DNA of 64,000 nt from Phoronis australis (Eukaryota > Phoronida > Phoronidae), in the NCBI GenBank assembly GCA_002633005.1, contig NMRA01000087.1:126001-190000 (forward strand), in the 5' to 3' direction. Every line of letters starts with the position of its first letter. Within the stretch, counting starts at the first letter, position 1. The notes under the pieces are model-generated. The model ran no database searches. It worked only from the letters and a program-made list of their open reading frames with translations, and was not told the DNA's origin. Below, piece after piece: positions 35,601-47,170 of the stretch. A program made the translations under genes and the position numbers.

Positions 35601-38600
35601 CCAATGAATAACAGGCATCAAACTGGTTCCCAAAATGTGGGCATGTTATATCTGATTATTGCCAACTAGTTAATAAGGTACCACATGACCTTAATGGGGT
35701 GATCTAGTCTGCTGACCACTGTATCTTCGTAATGCATATTTTTACATCAGAATGTATACTTTGAAAATGTTTCCGTTTTTGTGAAGAATATTTCCTTTAG
35801 TGAAGCACAGATTTTTTTGGCTTTTTAGAAGTTGCTGCAAAGGTTTAGAAACGAGTTCAGAGGTTGTTAGTAGAGCAAGTCTGCATTCCCTATTTCAGTT
35901 GATTACGCTGTGTACCAAAAGGGGTCACTGATTGATATTGTGGCTAAATGGGCTGCTATGGAATTAATTTTACCTAGTTTCAAGTTGGCTATTGTAGCCT
36001 TGACCTATTTATTGCTGTATGTGGTTTGAATTAGTTCTCAAATTTCCTGTGCATTGTTCAAGCTTAAGGTCGAGAGATGACATGCGTTCTAGATTATGTT
36101 ATCAATTTTTCATTCAGTCCTTTTAAGTCAGTGATCAATTATTTGCTGCCATAATTGTTTAAGGTGTAATCTCCCTAATTAAGGGCACTGTATGGGAGAT
36201 AGGGAACTTTATTTTTTTCATTTTTTCCGTAGATCATCGAGAAAATATTTAGATTATGCTTTTACCTGCGGCGTTAAATACTCACACATTTCAGGTCGCA
36301 AAATTGGGATCTTACATGCAGGTACGGCATTACGGTTCTTCATGAACACCATTGAAAGGCTCTAGTGTGCAAGGCTAGTTGCCGACGTGAAAGTTAAATC
36401 AGTGCTCTCTAACCGACACGTGCATTCGAGTAGCTAAGTTTGCAATGTGAAAAGGGTGAAAATACTCATTGAAAAAGTATCCGCGATTTTGTCAGGTCTG
36501 ACCTGCTTTGATGACTGTCTTTAAAGTCATTAAAGATAACACAGAACGCAAACTCCCTCCACTTTTGGTTTGCATCCTAAACTTACATGTACTGATCTAG
36601 CAACTTAACGTTTGAAATATATCCTGTCGAAAAAAATCCGTGAAACGTTGCACTAGCCCTATGACGTATTCAGATGCGCGACAACAATTCAGTGTAAATT
36701 TCACTACCAAGTGTGCTACTTTCCACGTAATGAAAAGCCTCGAAATAATTCCTGACTCCGTGCTGTTTCCATCGGGTAATTCGAGTTTGCTCCTCAGTAC
36801 CTTTCGTGTATGGGAAAAATAGGTCCGTCACAAAACGATACGCAAGTCACTAGTGTTAACTTTCTTTCAGAGGTATAAAACAAAGCCATGGTTTGGTTTT
36901 TACCTATTGAGGAAAGACTTTTTTGAAAGCTGAATTTGTTGTTGTGTGAAATGAAAGTGACTCATGAAATAGGCTGTGTGTCAATTTCAAACCACGGGGG
37001 GTGTCCAGGGACGGTTCCAGGATTTTGAGTTGGGGGGGCAGGGCTGACATTCGCTCCTCGAGCTTCCAAATGGAATCTGGGAGAATTTTAGGGGGGCCAT
37101 GGCCCCTTGCCCCCTCCCCCCTAAATCCGCTGCCGCTTACGTAAAGTTAATGAGACTGGACCAATTAATGGGCTTTTTTGCACAGTTGCCGAGTCAGAGA
37201 AATGAGTTGTTGTGTCACGTGACCATCAGGAGGATGTGCTTATAAAATTAGGTCGCCTGGCATAGGTGTCAGTGAGTGATTGAAACGTAGAATTATTGCG
37301 GAGGAAAATGCCAGCGTAAAAGACAAGACGACATTTAGAACTGGCTCGGAGAGAAGTAAGCGATGAAATATCTGTACTCGGCTAAGATGTGTGTTCAAAT
37401 TTCCAAGTAACTGAGTAACTTTTTTAGAGTTCTCTAAGCTGCTCTACAGCCGGAAACCGGCGGGACGGCCGACAAGGCGTTCTCTCAAGCAATCGCATTT
37501 CTAAAAAATAATTCACAGTCTTAGTTTAATGTTTGAGTATCACGTACAATCCTTTGTGAACCCTACGGATAACGAAGGGCAATATTTTAACGCACACAAA
37601 TCATCTCCCAAGTTCAACATAACACCACTGTCAGAACTGAATAAGTCACGGTATCACTCCAGTAACCTTCAGAATTTATGCCGGAGTTATTTACTTGAGT
37701 ATAATGCACGTGCTGAAGTTTATAGCATTGTTTCTCAATCACTTTCCACTATTAACTCTACGGTCGAAGCACACATAACTATTAGAATTAAAAAAATACA
37801 ATTAGTACTATATACTTGCGGTTCATGGCAATAGGGCCATCCCGGATTACACCAGCGACACTTGAATCTGGCTGTATTTACCCAAAATGCTGTAAACATT
37901 CGTTAGGCACATTGGCTGCCTTGTTTACGAGCCATTGGGGGTTTCACATGTTATTAATTCTTAACAGATTTTTTTCGGTTGCATTACTCTATTTGTTCTT
38001 CCTTGTCTAACGAAGTATTAAGTTTTGTGTTGTGGACTGCAACACCGGCGTGAAAAAGTTTTACAAACTGGACAAATACCCGTGGGTGCGTCATCTGAAA
38101 TTCTTTGCCTTCCCGACATTAATGAGAGACACGAGAATGTGCCTGATTTCAAAAACTAGATCACGCACTTTCTTATCTCCATAATAACGGCGAATAAAAG
38201 TTATCTATAAATGTACAAACATCCTGTTGAGTGACAATATCTATCAAGTGCAGTTTTCAAATGCATATTCTAGGCTACTGTTACTGAGTGCAGAAGCTTG
38301 TCAGTTTGCGTTCTTTCCAAGAATTGTTATGAAAAAATGCTTGGAAAACTATTCCTCGACGTTGTTATTCTCAATGCAGAGTAAAGAATCGTTACCAGAT
38401 AAATACATGCAAGGTTGGTTACAATAAATTCAACCGACATTACAACAATCACATTACAGATTACACTCTTTTCAAGAATCATCATTAAAAATGCTTGAAA
38501 ACTCTGCAGCGTAAAGAATTGTTATTGGATAAATACATATGTACACAGACGTTCTCTTGTACTACACAAGGTTGATTGCATTCAATTCAACTGATATTAC

Positions 38601-41600
38601 AATAGTCGCGTTACAGTATTGCGTTTTTTTCAAGAATCATCATGAAAAAATGCTTGAAATGCTATTCCCAGAAATTGTTCACAATGTGAGGTAAAGAATT
38701 GGCAACAGCTAAAATTAAATACAAGTGTACACGGTCACAAGCGTTCTCTTCTACTTTGCAAGGTTGGTTACATTTAATTCAACGGACTTAATAGTAATGA
38801 GCATTAAGAACGTGACAGTAAGCAACGTGCCCTAAACTTTATTAACCTAAATTTGAAGAAATGCGAGCCCATAGCCAGGGGGGTTCGCAGGGGTTCGATC
38901 CAACGCGGAAAAGATCCAACCCCAGCCTCTCCATTAAGGACAGCATATAGGTGGACAACAGCAGCTACTGGTACCATTGCTAACTACAAGGATAACTAAT
39001 TTAGTAATCATTCTAAATTTGCTTCCCGTTCAATGCGCTTCATGTAATTATCGGGTCGCACCCGGCGAACTTCGCCCGCGTGTTGCTTCATAGCTGACGG
39101 GATTGTCCAGATGATTAGAGGAGGCTTTATGTTATTCATCAGCATTGACCGCACGTGGTGGCTACACCATAGGGTAACAAGGGAGTCAAAAGTATTGTTG
39201 TGACCCTTCAAATTGTTGTCCTAACAAAGCAAAAAAAGCATGTACCAATTACATTTCTAAAATTTTTAGAACACTTATGACCTGCATAACAAGTCACCTG
39301 ACCCAAGCTCAATCAGTACATTTTGTTCCTCGAGCAATTCTTTGGGAATCTCTGAGAGCAAACGGTGGTAAGCAGGCCCACTCTGTCAAAATTCAGCTGC
39401 CTTTCCGTCTGCAGTGAACCATGCGTGCACCCAGGGGGGCCTTTTGCGACTTGATACGAGCTGTCAAAAATCTCAGCTCTCATTTCCAAATTTGAGGTTG
39501 CAAATGCGACCTACAGCTCGTTACGTTGAGCCCTGTAACACCAAATTAATACATCATCTGTTCTAAAGTTCTATGCCATGGCTGGCTTCAAGCAGTATGC
39601 TTTATGGGCATTCACAATGTTGATAGCCATTAGAAATGAAAAAAAAGACAATTATTTTGTATGAAATTAATGAGATTTTACGATATTTCAAATTTTATTT
39701 TTTTGAAAGTTGATCTTCGTAACTGCAGGATCTACCCCCTCTGGAGGATCTCAAGATAACTGTGGAGGAAGATGAACCCCTGCAGCTGGTGGGACACATC
39801 AAGAGTGTCATTGGAACTCTGGGTAATTTAATGATGTCCTACTCATAGTTCAAATTTTGTTAAGAAAAATCATGTGACGAGGTCTCCACATGAAATGAAA
39901 ACGTGCAACATACAAGTAAAACCCTGGTGTCAGGATTTATTAAAAATGGTCTGGGAATAAAGGTTGTTTTATGATTGAGGAGTTTGGCAAGAATTCAACA
40001 TTTTCATCTTAACAGAGACTTTTAGCATCAGGACATTATCTTCGTACACATGATAGGTTATTGTCGTCACGAATTTTAAACATGAGGTTGCAAGGATTGT
40101 AAACTATTAAAAGTAGTCATATTGAGCGCTACTTTGCCAGGTCAAAAATACTTCAAAGTAACACAGAATAAAATGAAGTTGTTTGTTAAGCTTAAAATAA
40201 CACTTATGAGCTGCATTCTGACCACAGTATAACCATACAAAACAAGAAGTGTTAATTTTGATTATCTTACTACTTGTTTTTTGCAACTGTCGTAAAGTTA
40301 AATCAAACATTCGACATTCGCCACTGTGTGAAGCGGGATGTCCCCAAGTAGTCATTACATCAACAGCACTCGATATACCTTTAAAAATTTATTTATAATT
40401 AACGTGCTTTAGGTATAAGCAGTTATCAACTGCAAAAATTTTCTTGCATAAAACTTGGGTCAGAGCCACTATGAGCATGTACATACAATATTGTATGTCA
40501 AGGCAGTGTTGATTGCTTCATTTCAGTTGTGATTGAAGGCATTCGAGACCTTCCTGCCCTGAACCATGACACCATGTTGTTCTTAGAGGACCGGACCAAC
40601 CTCGGGGCTGTAAGTTGACGAACATTATGTCTGTTGCCATGGTTAGTAGTCTGCCCGCAAGCGACCATTCCAAGATTTGTAGAATGAATCCTGTCAGCAA
40701 AAGCGTGAAATGACACTCATTTGCCGAGACCTTTTATGAATTTTAGTAAACTTTCCTCGAAGTTGATGAAAAATAATTGCCATTGTTGGAACATTACAAA
40801 ACTCATTGCATTATTAAAAGTGTTCTGGATTCCATTTTGTGTTTGTTGCTGACAACTGAACAATTTAAACTCTCCATAAAATGAAATATTTTTTCCTGTT
40901 GATGTTTTAATATTGAATATTTGATGAAATAAAATTCACTGTTTCGCCATGTAGTATTCTAAATTGTCGAAACTACCATAACAGGCACTACGGAACAGTT
41001 TGGCAGATGCTGAAGACTGCATTTTGCCTGGTTCAAGTGGAGAGGAAATACACAAATGTATTCTCTAATTTTCAGGTTTTTGAAGTGTTTGGCCCTGTGG
41101 CTAGTCCCTATTACACCGTCAGGTTTAACGCCCCGGAAGACATTGAGCGGAAGAATCTCCAGGCGGCGTTGAAGATCTACTGTGCACCCAAACGCGAAGA
41201 GTACACACACTATGTGTTTGTGGAGCAGCTTCAGCAGTGAGTGACTTGAGTGTTGTTGTGTGTGTGATTATGTAGAAGATGCCTGTAGAGACCTTGGTTT
41301 TCCTCGATGACAGAAACCAGACAGGGTTCACAGAATCCGACTTCTGTCACAGAATTAGAGGTTTTGATTGGAATTTCTATATTTCAGTAGTGGATACCTT
41401 GCTTTTGATTGTTTTGGTTTCTAATTTACTAAATCAATAATATACTGCATCAAATTCAACATATTCTGGCCTCGTATTGATCAACAATAGTTTTGTAGCA
41501 GAATTGGTTTCCACCCTCTTAATAAGACACCAGTATGTTTCATTGTCAAATACAACTCATCCAGCTATGTTTCTTCTCAGTGGAAAAATGAAGTCAAACG

Positions 41601-43770
41601 TGACTATGTTCACAATTTCCCAGATGCCTGATATATAGGAGAGATCAGGGTCCCTCTTCATATATATATGGGTGACCACAGTCAGCTGGTCGTTAAAAAA
41701 ATTTCTACACTAGACTCTTCCCAACCACTCTATGGACGGTTTCATTGTCTCTGTCATTGGGAGTAACCTTGATGTCACCAACAAAAATGAATTCAACAAG
41801 ATCTTATTTATTATGAAATTCAGACCAAAAATATTTCCCTAAATTGGGTCCCATTAATGTTTTCATTTGCTCTCTCTATGTGCTTTATTTTATGTTCCCC
41901 TGTTTCTCCGTTAGTAGTTTTTCAGTCTTGGAGAGCAAATTTGTTGACGGTCTTTCGCTCTGGAATTCCTGCCTGGCGAAGAGGTGTTTGCACTTAACAA
42001 GCTAGTGGGGGTGTTGACAGTCTTATTTTAGCTGTAGTAAGGGTGCATTTAGTGTATAAAATTGTTTTGATATCTAGTGTCGACAATTCCATTTTGCTAT
42101 GCACAAGGGTATTATTTTTGTAATCACAAAAAACTGCGTGAAATTCCTGTGAATAGAATGACAAGTTTTGTGACCTCGGCGGGATGTAAATAAAAAAAGG
42201 TGTGACAGTAGATATGTCGTGTTTCCACGGGATTCCTTATTACATGTATGTGGCATGTTTGCAGAATAAAGGGCTCTGATGCATCATGGGAAAATGATGT
42301 GGAACCACCCGAGCAATTCGTTGTCTACTCAGACGACGAGCAGGAGAGACTGGCCAAGGCCAAGTTACGTGATCGCGACATGACGGAGGAACAGCGAGAG
42401 AGGAAGAAGCAGAAGAATATGAAGAGGAAAATGAAGTGAGCCGCCATTTTGAAAATGTAGCCTCTGACGCCAGTGTGGTAGGAATAGTCCATTTGCAGAT
42501 TTCTCTCTGATCAGTGGAAGTCAATTGAACAATGAGGGTGATTTTTGGTAGGAAAAATGTGCCATCGTGAACAAGCCGTCGCAAAATTGTTGCTTTTCTA
42601 TAATTTTCTGAAACATACTGAAGGAGAAAATAGTGCTAAGATGCTAAGATGTGGGTTTTGTGCCTTCTGTTGTAAAAGGGACATTATTGGCGAGAAAATT
42701 GATTTTCTTAAGTGAGTGTCAGTGCGGAGTCGAACCTTGAAGCCCCGCAGTTGCTGTCTAACGTTCTGCTGGCGGACCTAAATCCCACTTGATTAATGGC
42801 ACAGTTTTTTTGAAGCGTAATTAGCTGGTAAAGTCACCAGCTGTAATTTCAGTGAATGTCTGCCAGACAACTGTAGTGAAGTAATCAGAAATGGGTACCT
42901 AGAAATGTTAGGTAGGATAAAGTTTGTAGGTTTGTTTCGTGTCTAGGTAGCACCCCAGAGTAAGTGTGCTGTTCTGCAAAATTCTATTTTTGCTTGTAAC
43001 TTCCTTACCAAACACTGCAGGTAGATTATTTTGATGCTTTGCCCCATGCTTCAGTGAATTTAATGGAGCTGCTTTTGCAGTGAATGCATCGAGAATTTGC
43101 ATAAATTATGTAAATTCAGGTAGCCATGATTGAAAATCTTACTTGGTGTGCTTATTGTAGCTGGTATCAGATACCAAAGTCTAATAAACATTGTTGTTAC
43201 AGGAAAACTGAAAAACAGTCACCTGGTGGTGGTGGTGATGGTCAAATGTCTCACGGTCCAAGATGGCCACCGGGTCCTCCCCAGTCCCCTTCCTGCAATC
43301 GCTTGCCGCCAAGATATGGAACTCCACCTCCTTGGATACAAAATAGGCCTCCACCACCACAATGGCCGAGTCAATCATTTGGACCAAGGACCAATATCCC
43401 CATGGCGCCACCGTTTGGTGGCCCACCAAGTTTCGGGCCTCAATTAGGAATGAATGTTCCTACCAGCACTCCGCCATGGTTGAACAATGACCTTTCGATG
43501 GCTGCGAATCCGTGGACTCAGCCACCGCCACCGCCACATGTGTCTGTGCCCCCTGTTGGGCCAAGAGGAACATTACCTCCTTGGTTGATGGGGAAACCTA
43601 ACCCTAGCTGGGACCAGCCTCCTCATAGTGGCGTTCCTCCACCCTGGCAGCAGGCACCTCAAGGTCCAAGATCCACACCCCCAGTCTGGGGTCAACCACC
43701 AGTGCAAGAGAGAGAACCGCAGGGAAGACCGGCAATTATGGACACAAGGTTTATAAATAAGATGAACTGA
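32690..43770 (+). CDS. NAF1: NAF1, H/ACA ribonucleoprotein assembly factor
   Basis: NAF1 holds dyskerin/NOP10/NHP2 on nascent H/ACA RNAs, including telomerase RNA, before GAR1 replaces it. Exons: 32690-33145, 34859-35074, 39729-39822, 40527-40609, 41076-41236, 42265-42435, 43203-43770. All junctions are GT/AG with matching phases; 582 residues. Residues 1-224 are acidic and disordered, with a Ser/Asp cluster (SDSSTDSDSSDSGAESDSS). Residues about 225-345 are the GAR1/NAF1 barrel: DLPPLEDLKI, GHIKSVIGTLVVIEG, LFLEDRTNLGAVFEVFGPVA, PYYTVRFN, then IKGSDASWENDVEPP, all close to human NAF1. Residues 350-394 hold SDDE and a basic KR-rich stretch. Residues 395-582 are Pro-rich, as in vertebrates. The frame is open upstream of the chosen ATG to a possible acceptor at 32651, so a few N-terminal residues could be added. 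The exon 2 donor is GTACAG, weaker than the others. Confidence 0.94.
33328..33527. repeat. Tandem duplication, 104-bp period, NAF1 intron 1
   Basis: GTTTCACCTGGCTGGCC recurs at 33328 and 33432, followed by near-identical sequence through CAACCATTTTCCG. There is one obvious substitution (CTCTACG against CTCTGCG). No N separates the copies, so this is probably a real duplication. Confidence 0.88.
35087..35694. mobile_element. TTAA-bounded MITE, NAF1 intron 2
   Basis: TTAA at 35087-35090 precedes GGTTACATCGGACC, and TTAA at 35691-35694 follows the loosely inverted GGTACCACATGACC. Internal motifs AACTTCAGAACATC, GAGAACCAGTTTTC and AACTGGTTCCC recur in the WIPI2 introns. It starts 13 bp after the exon 2 donor. 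Confidence 0.5.
37016..37138. mobile_element. Short GGCGGATCC-type MITE remnant, NAF1 intron 2
   Basis: It opens CAGGGACGGTTCCAGG with a G run and closes with CCCCCCTAAATCCGCTGCCGC. This G-run/C-run layout with near-inverted ends is a common hAT-like MITE form in marine invertebrates. Confidence 0.4.
38310..38800. repeat. Three degenerate tandem units, NAF1 intron 2
   Basis: TCAAGAATCATCATGAAAAA followed by ATGCTTGAAA, then GTAAAGAATTG, then AAGGTTGGTTAC and TTCAAC, recur at about 38318, 38473 and 38629. Spacing is about 155 bp with indels. No coding content is seen. Confidence 0.6.
39419..39500. mobile_element. Possible truncated copy of the ATGCGCGCA MITE
   Basis: CCATGCGTGCACCCAGGGGGG matches the terminal sequence of the family at 29487. 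The other end is not found. It lies in NAF1 intron 2, 230 bp before exon 3. Confidence 0.35.
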
Positions 43771-44113
43771 AGTGTTTAAAGGCGATGGCAACCTTTTTCC
43801 ATGTCATTTTGAGCTAAAATAAGGTTGGTTGGTTATCCTAGACATATTTGCTACTTAATTACAGCTTTTCGTAATTTTATAGCTTACTCGTCCGCTACTC
43901 CGGAAGTGACGTTTTAGGAGGCAAGCGTTTCCCGCCACTTGGTTTTGCGTTGACTTTACCGTGCGAATCTGTTCTATTCTACTTTTGTTTTGTGCTGTTT
44001 TTCAACAATTGTCGCCACCACTTTCCATCGACAAGTATTCTGCGGCAAGATAGGTTAGTAGAGAACTCAACTACGTTGGATTTAGGGATTGTTTAGTGTG
44101 TTGTAAGCTGAAA

Positions 44114-44236
44114 ATGGCTGGAGTCGGTGACCCGTATCAAAGTGACAGTAGTGTGAGTGACGGAGACCTTGTTCACAGCAGTGGTGGCGAGGAATTTTTT
44201 CACGGACATTCAGTGGGTGGGTACATGTTTGAGCCC
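44114..44236 (+). CDS. Acidic 'GYMFEP' leader of a transposon-associated protein (runs into the gap)
   Basis: From ATG 44114 it reads MAGVGDPYQSDSSVSDGD and then ends HSVGGYMFEP at the N gap. Similar Ser/Asp-rich leaders ending in GYxFEP precede P2RX7 C-terminal-like zinc domains in many invertebrate proteins (recalled, not tested). It faces the THAP frame; both start close to their own inverted repeat. Confidence 0.5.
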
Positions 44237-44439
44237 NNNNNNNNNNNNNNNNNNNNNNNNNNNNNNNNNNNNNNNNNNNNNNNNNNNNNNNNNNNNNNNN
44301 NNNNNNNNNNNNNNNNNNNNNNNNNNNNNNNNNNNNNNNNNNNNNNNNNNNNNNNNNNNNNNNNNNNNNNNNNNNNNNNNNNNNNNNNNNNNNNNNNNNN
44401 NNNNNNNNNNNNNNNNNNNNNNNNNNNNNNNNNNNNNNN
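44237..44439. other. Assembly gap, 203 N
   Basis: A run of N inside the transposon. Frames drawn through it are not real evidence of coding. Confidence 0.99.
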
Positions 44440-44618
44440 CACACACGGTAATTCTCCACTGCTTTGTACGTTGCGTGGACGGGTAACGCTGCGTTCTTCA
44501 CACGAACGAGCCAAGTACGGCGAAGTGTGTCATCCATCGGAAAGCGATGCAAAGGTACTCCCAAAGCGCGTGTGAGCCGATAATTAGTACATTCCGGTAC
44601 GCAGCAACAGTGTGGCAT
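44440..44618 (-). CDS. THAP-domain protein of the transposon (5' part, runs into the gap)
   Basis: From ATG near 44618, the minus strand reads MPHCCCVPECTNYR after a four-residue leader, then PLHRFPMDDTLRRTWLVRV before the N gap. The Cys pair, CTN, HRFP and R-x-x-W match the first half of a THAP zinc DNA-binding domain. The rest (CS-x-HF and any catalytic part) lies in the N run. Its role is probably recognition of the transposon ends (inference). The start is uncertain, since an exon junction cannot be excluded. Confidence 0.72.
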
Positions 44619-45030
44619 ATTGACTGACAAGTAAATGAAAGCAAACGACGACGGAACTTAACACAACCGAGGTAAAACAATGACTGACTCGGCAGCTCTC
44701 ACAGTCAGACTATATGAAAAGAAATTGGCGCGAAATGCTTGCCTCCTAAAACGTCACTTCCGGAAGAGCGGACGAGTAATTAATAAAATTACGAAAAGCT
44801 GTAATTAAGTGGAAAATATGTCTAGGATAACCAACCAACCTTATTTTAGCTCAAAATGACATGAAAAAAGGTTGCCTTCGCCTTTAATGTATCTGTGTTT
44901 AGCTTTCAAATGTGGACAGTGTTTCCTAATACCACAAGAACGACATCTAGCACTGTGCAACTTGACAGGTGGACTTATGTTTGTGGACCTCAGTGCGCAT
45001 GACTTGGATACAGGTGGTTTTGTAAAATGT

Positions 45031-45036
45031 AATAAA
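45031..45036 (+). terminator. NAF1: Polyadenylation signal AATAAA, probably original for NAF1
   Basis: AATAAA is followed by a T/G-rich stretch (GTATTTTGTTTT). Without the transposon it would lie about 150 bases after the NAF1 stop, a normal spacing; with it, more than 1.2 kb away. Confidence 0.5.
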
Positions 45037-46639
45037 TCGTATTTTGTTTTACTTGACGCCTTTCCATCTTGAGTGATCACCTATTTAATGTGCCATTTTT
45101 GAAGTCATGGCCGAAAATAGTTTGTTTCCACCCTCATGTGAGGGTCTAATCTTCTTCAATGAACGGATTTTGTGTGTCTTTGTGACTGAGATCTATAATT
45201 AGGTCGTAAACACCAGAGCTGCAGTCCATGGTCCCTAGCCATTCTAGGAGAAAATCAAAAGAAATCAAAAAATCACTCTAGAGGTCATCCTCCAGATTCA
45301 GCTTAAACTTTGTGTATGTGGTGGTCGTGGGATGGCTCTGATACAAAAATCACCAATTTTGCTGTTATTGATCTGGTAATTTTTTACCTTCAAAGGTTCA
45401 GGAAGAAAATGGCATGCTTTTGCAAATCGAAAATGGCAATTTTCCAATATAAAAAACAGATTGCATGTTATGAGAGAAAACACATAATGGGATTAAGAAA
45501 TGGGACATAAGAATTGCCAAAAAAATTAATAGTAATGATTTTGCTGCATTCATCACTTGACAGGGGAAAGATCCTAAGGCACAATTTTGTAGTATTGAAA
45601 GTGAGTGTCACTCGAGTTCTACAAGCCAGTTTGGGGGGGTGTGGACATTGAGAGATATTGGATGTGTGAACAAATTCAAGACATCTCTGGAATCGGCTTT
45701 TTCATTTTTTTTCTAAAAAATACCCCAATATTGGGTGTTCTATACTTTTTAAACACTTTTATAACTTGATTACATTTAAAATGATTTTAAGAAGAAATAA
45801 TTAACGAGAATCAACATTTTAGATAACATTATGCTTTCACCTATTGAGTGTCTTATTACAGTCTATAACTGACCGTGGGTCAGAGGTTACGCAGGCACAG
45901 GTTACGACCTATTTGCCTTGAGCCAATATCCAAAACGGTTGACGCTCTTAGAGACAATTTTTAACCTGGCACGAATAATTCATGTGATTTTTAATGAAAT
46001 ATTCGATTCGTGAACTATTTCAAAGCAATTTAGCTTTTATTTATAAACAATTCTCTTGAATTAAGAATTCGAAACTATGAAGCGGACGAACCGAAAATTA
46101 TTTTTTGACTTAGAAGACAAAAGTCTACACCACAGGAAAGGCATCGATGAAAAAATTATCAAAGTAGCATCGTGCGTTCAAAAGTTATCGCTAGTTATGT
46201 GTCAAATTTTGACTCAATTTTTTATCAGGTCGGCCATCTTGGATGTCAGTGGCATAGGTTTACAACTGAATGCTTAAAAATTATTTTCACAAATATTCTA
46301 AAAGAAAAAGTTAGTGACATATATAGGGTACAGTTTAAACATATGAACGGTTTCTTGGTGTGGTAGCACAGGTTAGACTCATTCGAAAACAGGCATGTAA
46401 ATAATATTAGTTTTTGGCCAAGTTAGAAGTATAAGAAGTGGAAAACAAAAACGGCTCTCAACAACATGTAAACGACGTTTCGATATTAATCAAAAGTCAT
46501 TCTCGGGTACAATAGTAGACTCGCGTTAGGCCAGTTACACACATGAAGTTAATTAGGTGGTGACATCAGTGGTTAAATTCTACTTAGACAGAGGACAGTG
46601 ATATAATTTACAGTTAGTGGATGACATGAACCAACCTGG

Positions 46640-47170
46640 TCTGGTGACTTACGTTCCCCATGCAAAACGTTAGTTGATGACGTACGTGAATTATGACTGA
46701 TTAACGTTCCCACGGAAAACATTAGTCGGTGGCATGAATCTGTTATGGAAAACTTTGACTTACGCTCCCCACAGAAAAATTAGTTGATGGGATAAATCCA
46801 AGCAGGAAAATTCTGGCTCAGTGACTAACGTTCCCCACGGAAAACCGTCGTTGGTCGATGGCATGAATCTAAATTCTGGCAGACGAACATTCTCCAAGGA
46901 AAACGTTTGTCGACGGCATGAATCTCTACAGGAGAATTCAAACTAACTGTCCCCACAGCGGAAACCCTTAGTCGATGAAATGAATCTATATTGGTGAACA
47001 ATTGGTTACTAATGTTCCCCACGGAAATGGTTAGTCTATGGTATAAATCTACACTCATCTGGTAAACGTTAGTCAAACAACATGCATCCACATTGGAGAA
47101 ATACAATTACATGTAACTGATGTTAGTTCGCAGAATAAATGCTTTCAATCACTATAGTAATATTAGTTGT
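46640..47170. repeat. Degenerate tandem repeat, about 60-75 bp period
   Basis: Seven or eight units share ACGTTCCCCACGGAAAAC, then TTAGTCGATGG, then CATGAATCT. Unit lengths and sequences vary widely. No splice sites or frame are preserved across units. Confidence 0.75.

Larger units (their letters stand above)
43780..44883. mobile_element. TTAA-flanked Kolobok-like transposon with long inverted repeats, in NAF1 3' UTR
   Basis: TTAA at 43776-43779 and 44884-44887 flank an insert whose first about 159 bp (43780-43938) is the complement of its last about 159 bp (44725-44883), at well over 90 percent by eye. Ends are AGGCGATGGCAACC and the complement of AGGCGAAGGCAACC. The interior carries an inward THAP frame on the minus strand and an inward GYMFEP frame on the plus strand. 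A gap of 203 N (44237-44439) hides the middle. Its terminal motif resembles the element at 5736 (AGGxGAxxGCxACC). It begins 5 bp after the NAF1 stop codon. Confidence 0.88.

Noticed and set aside
42720-42785. tRNA-like segment on the minus strand (GGTTCGACTCC box B)
   Set aside because: The T-stem and acceptor stem do not pair and box A is poor. At most it is a decayed tRNA-derived SINE head.
44082-44680. Long frames crossing the 203-N gap
   Set aside because: Their length comes from the N run. Only the parts outside the gap were used (the THAP start on the minus strand and the GYMFEP leader on the plus strand).
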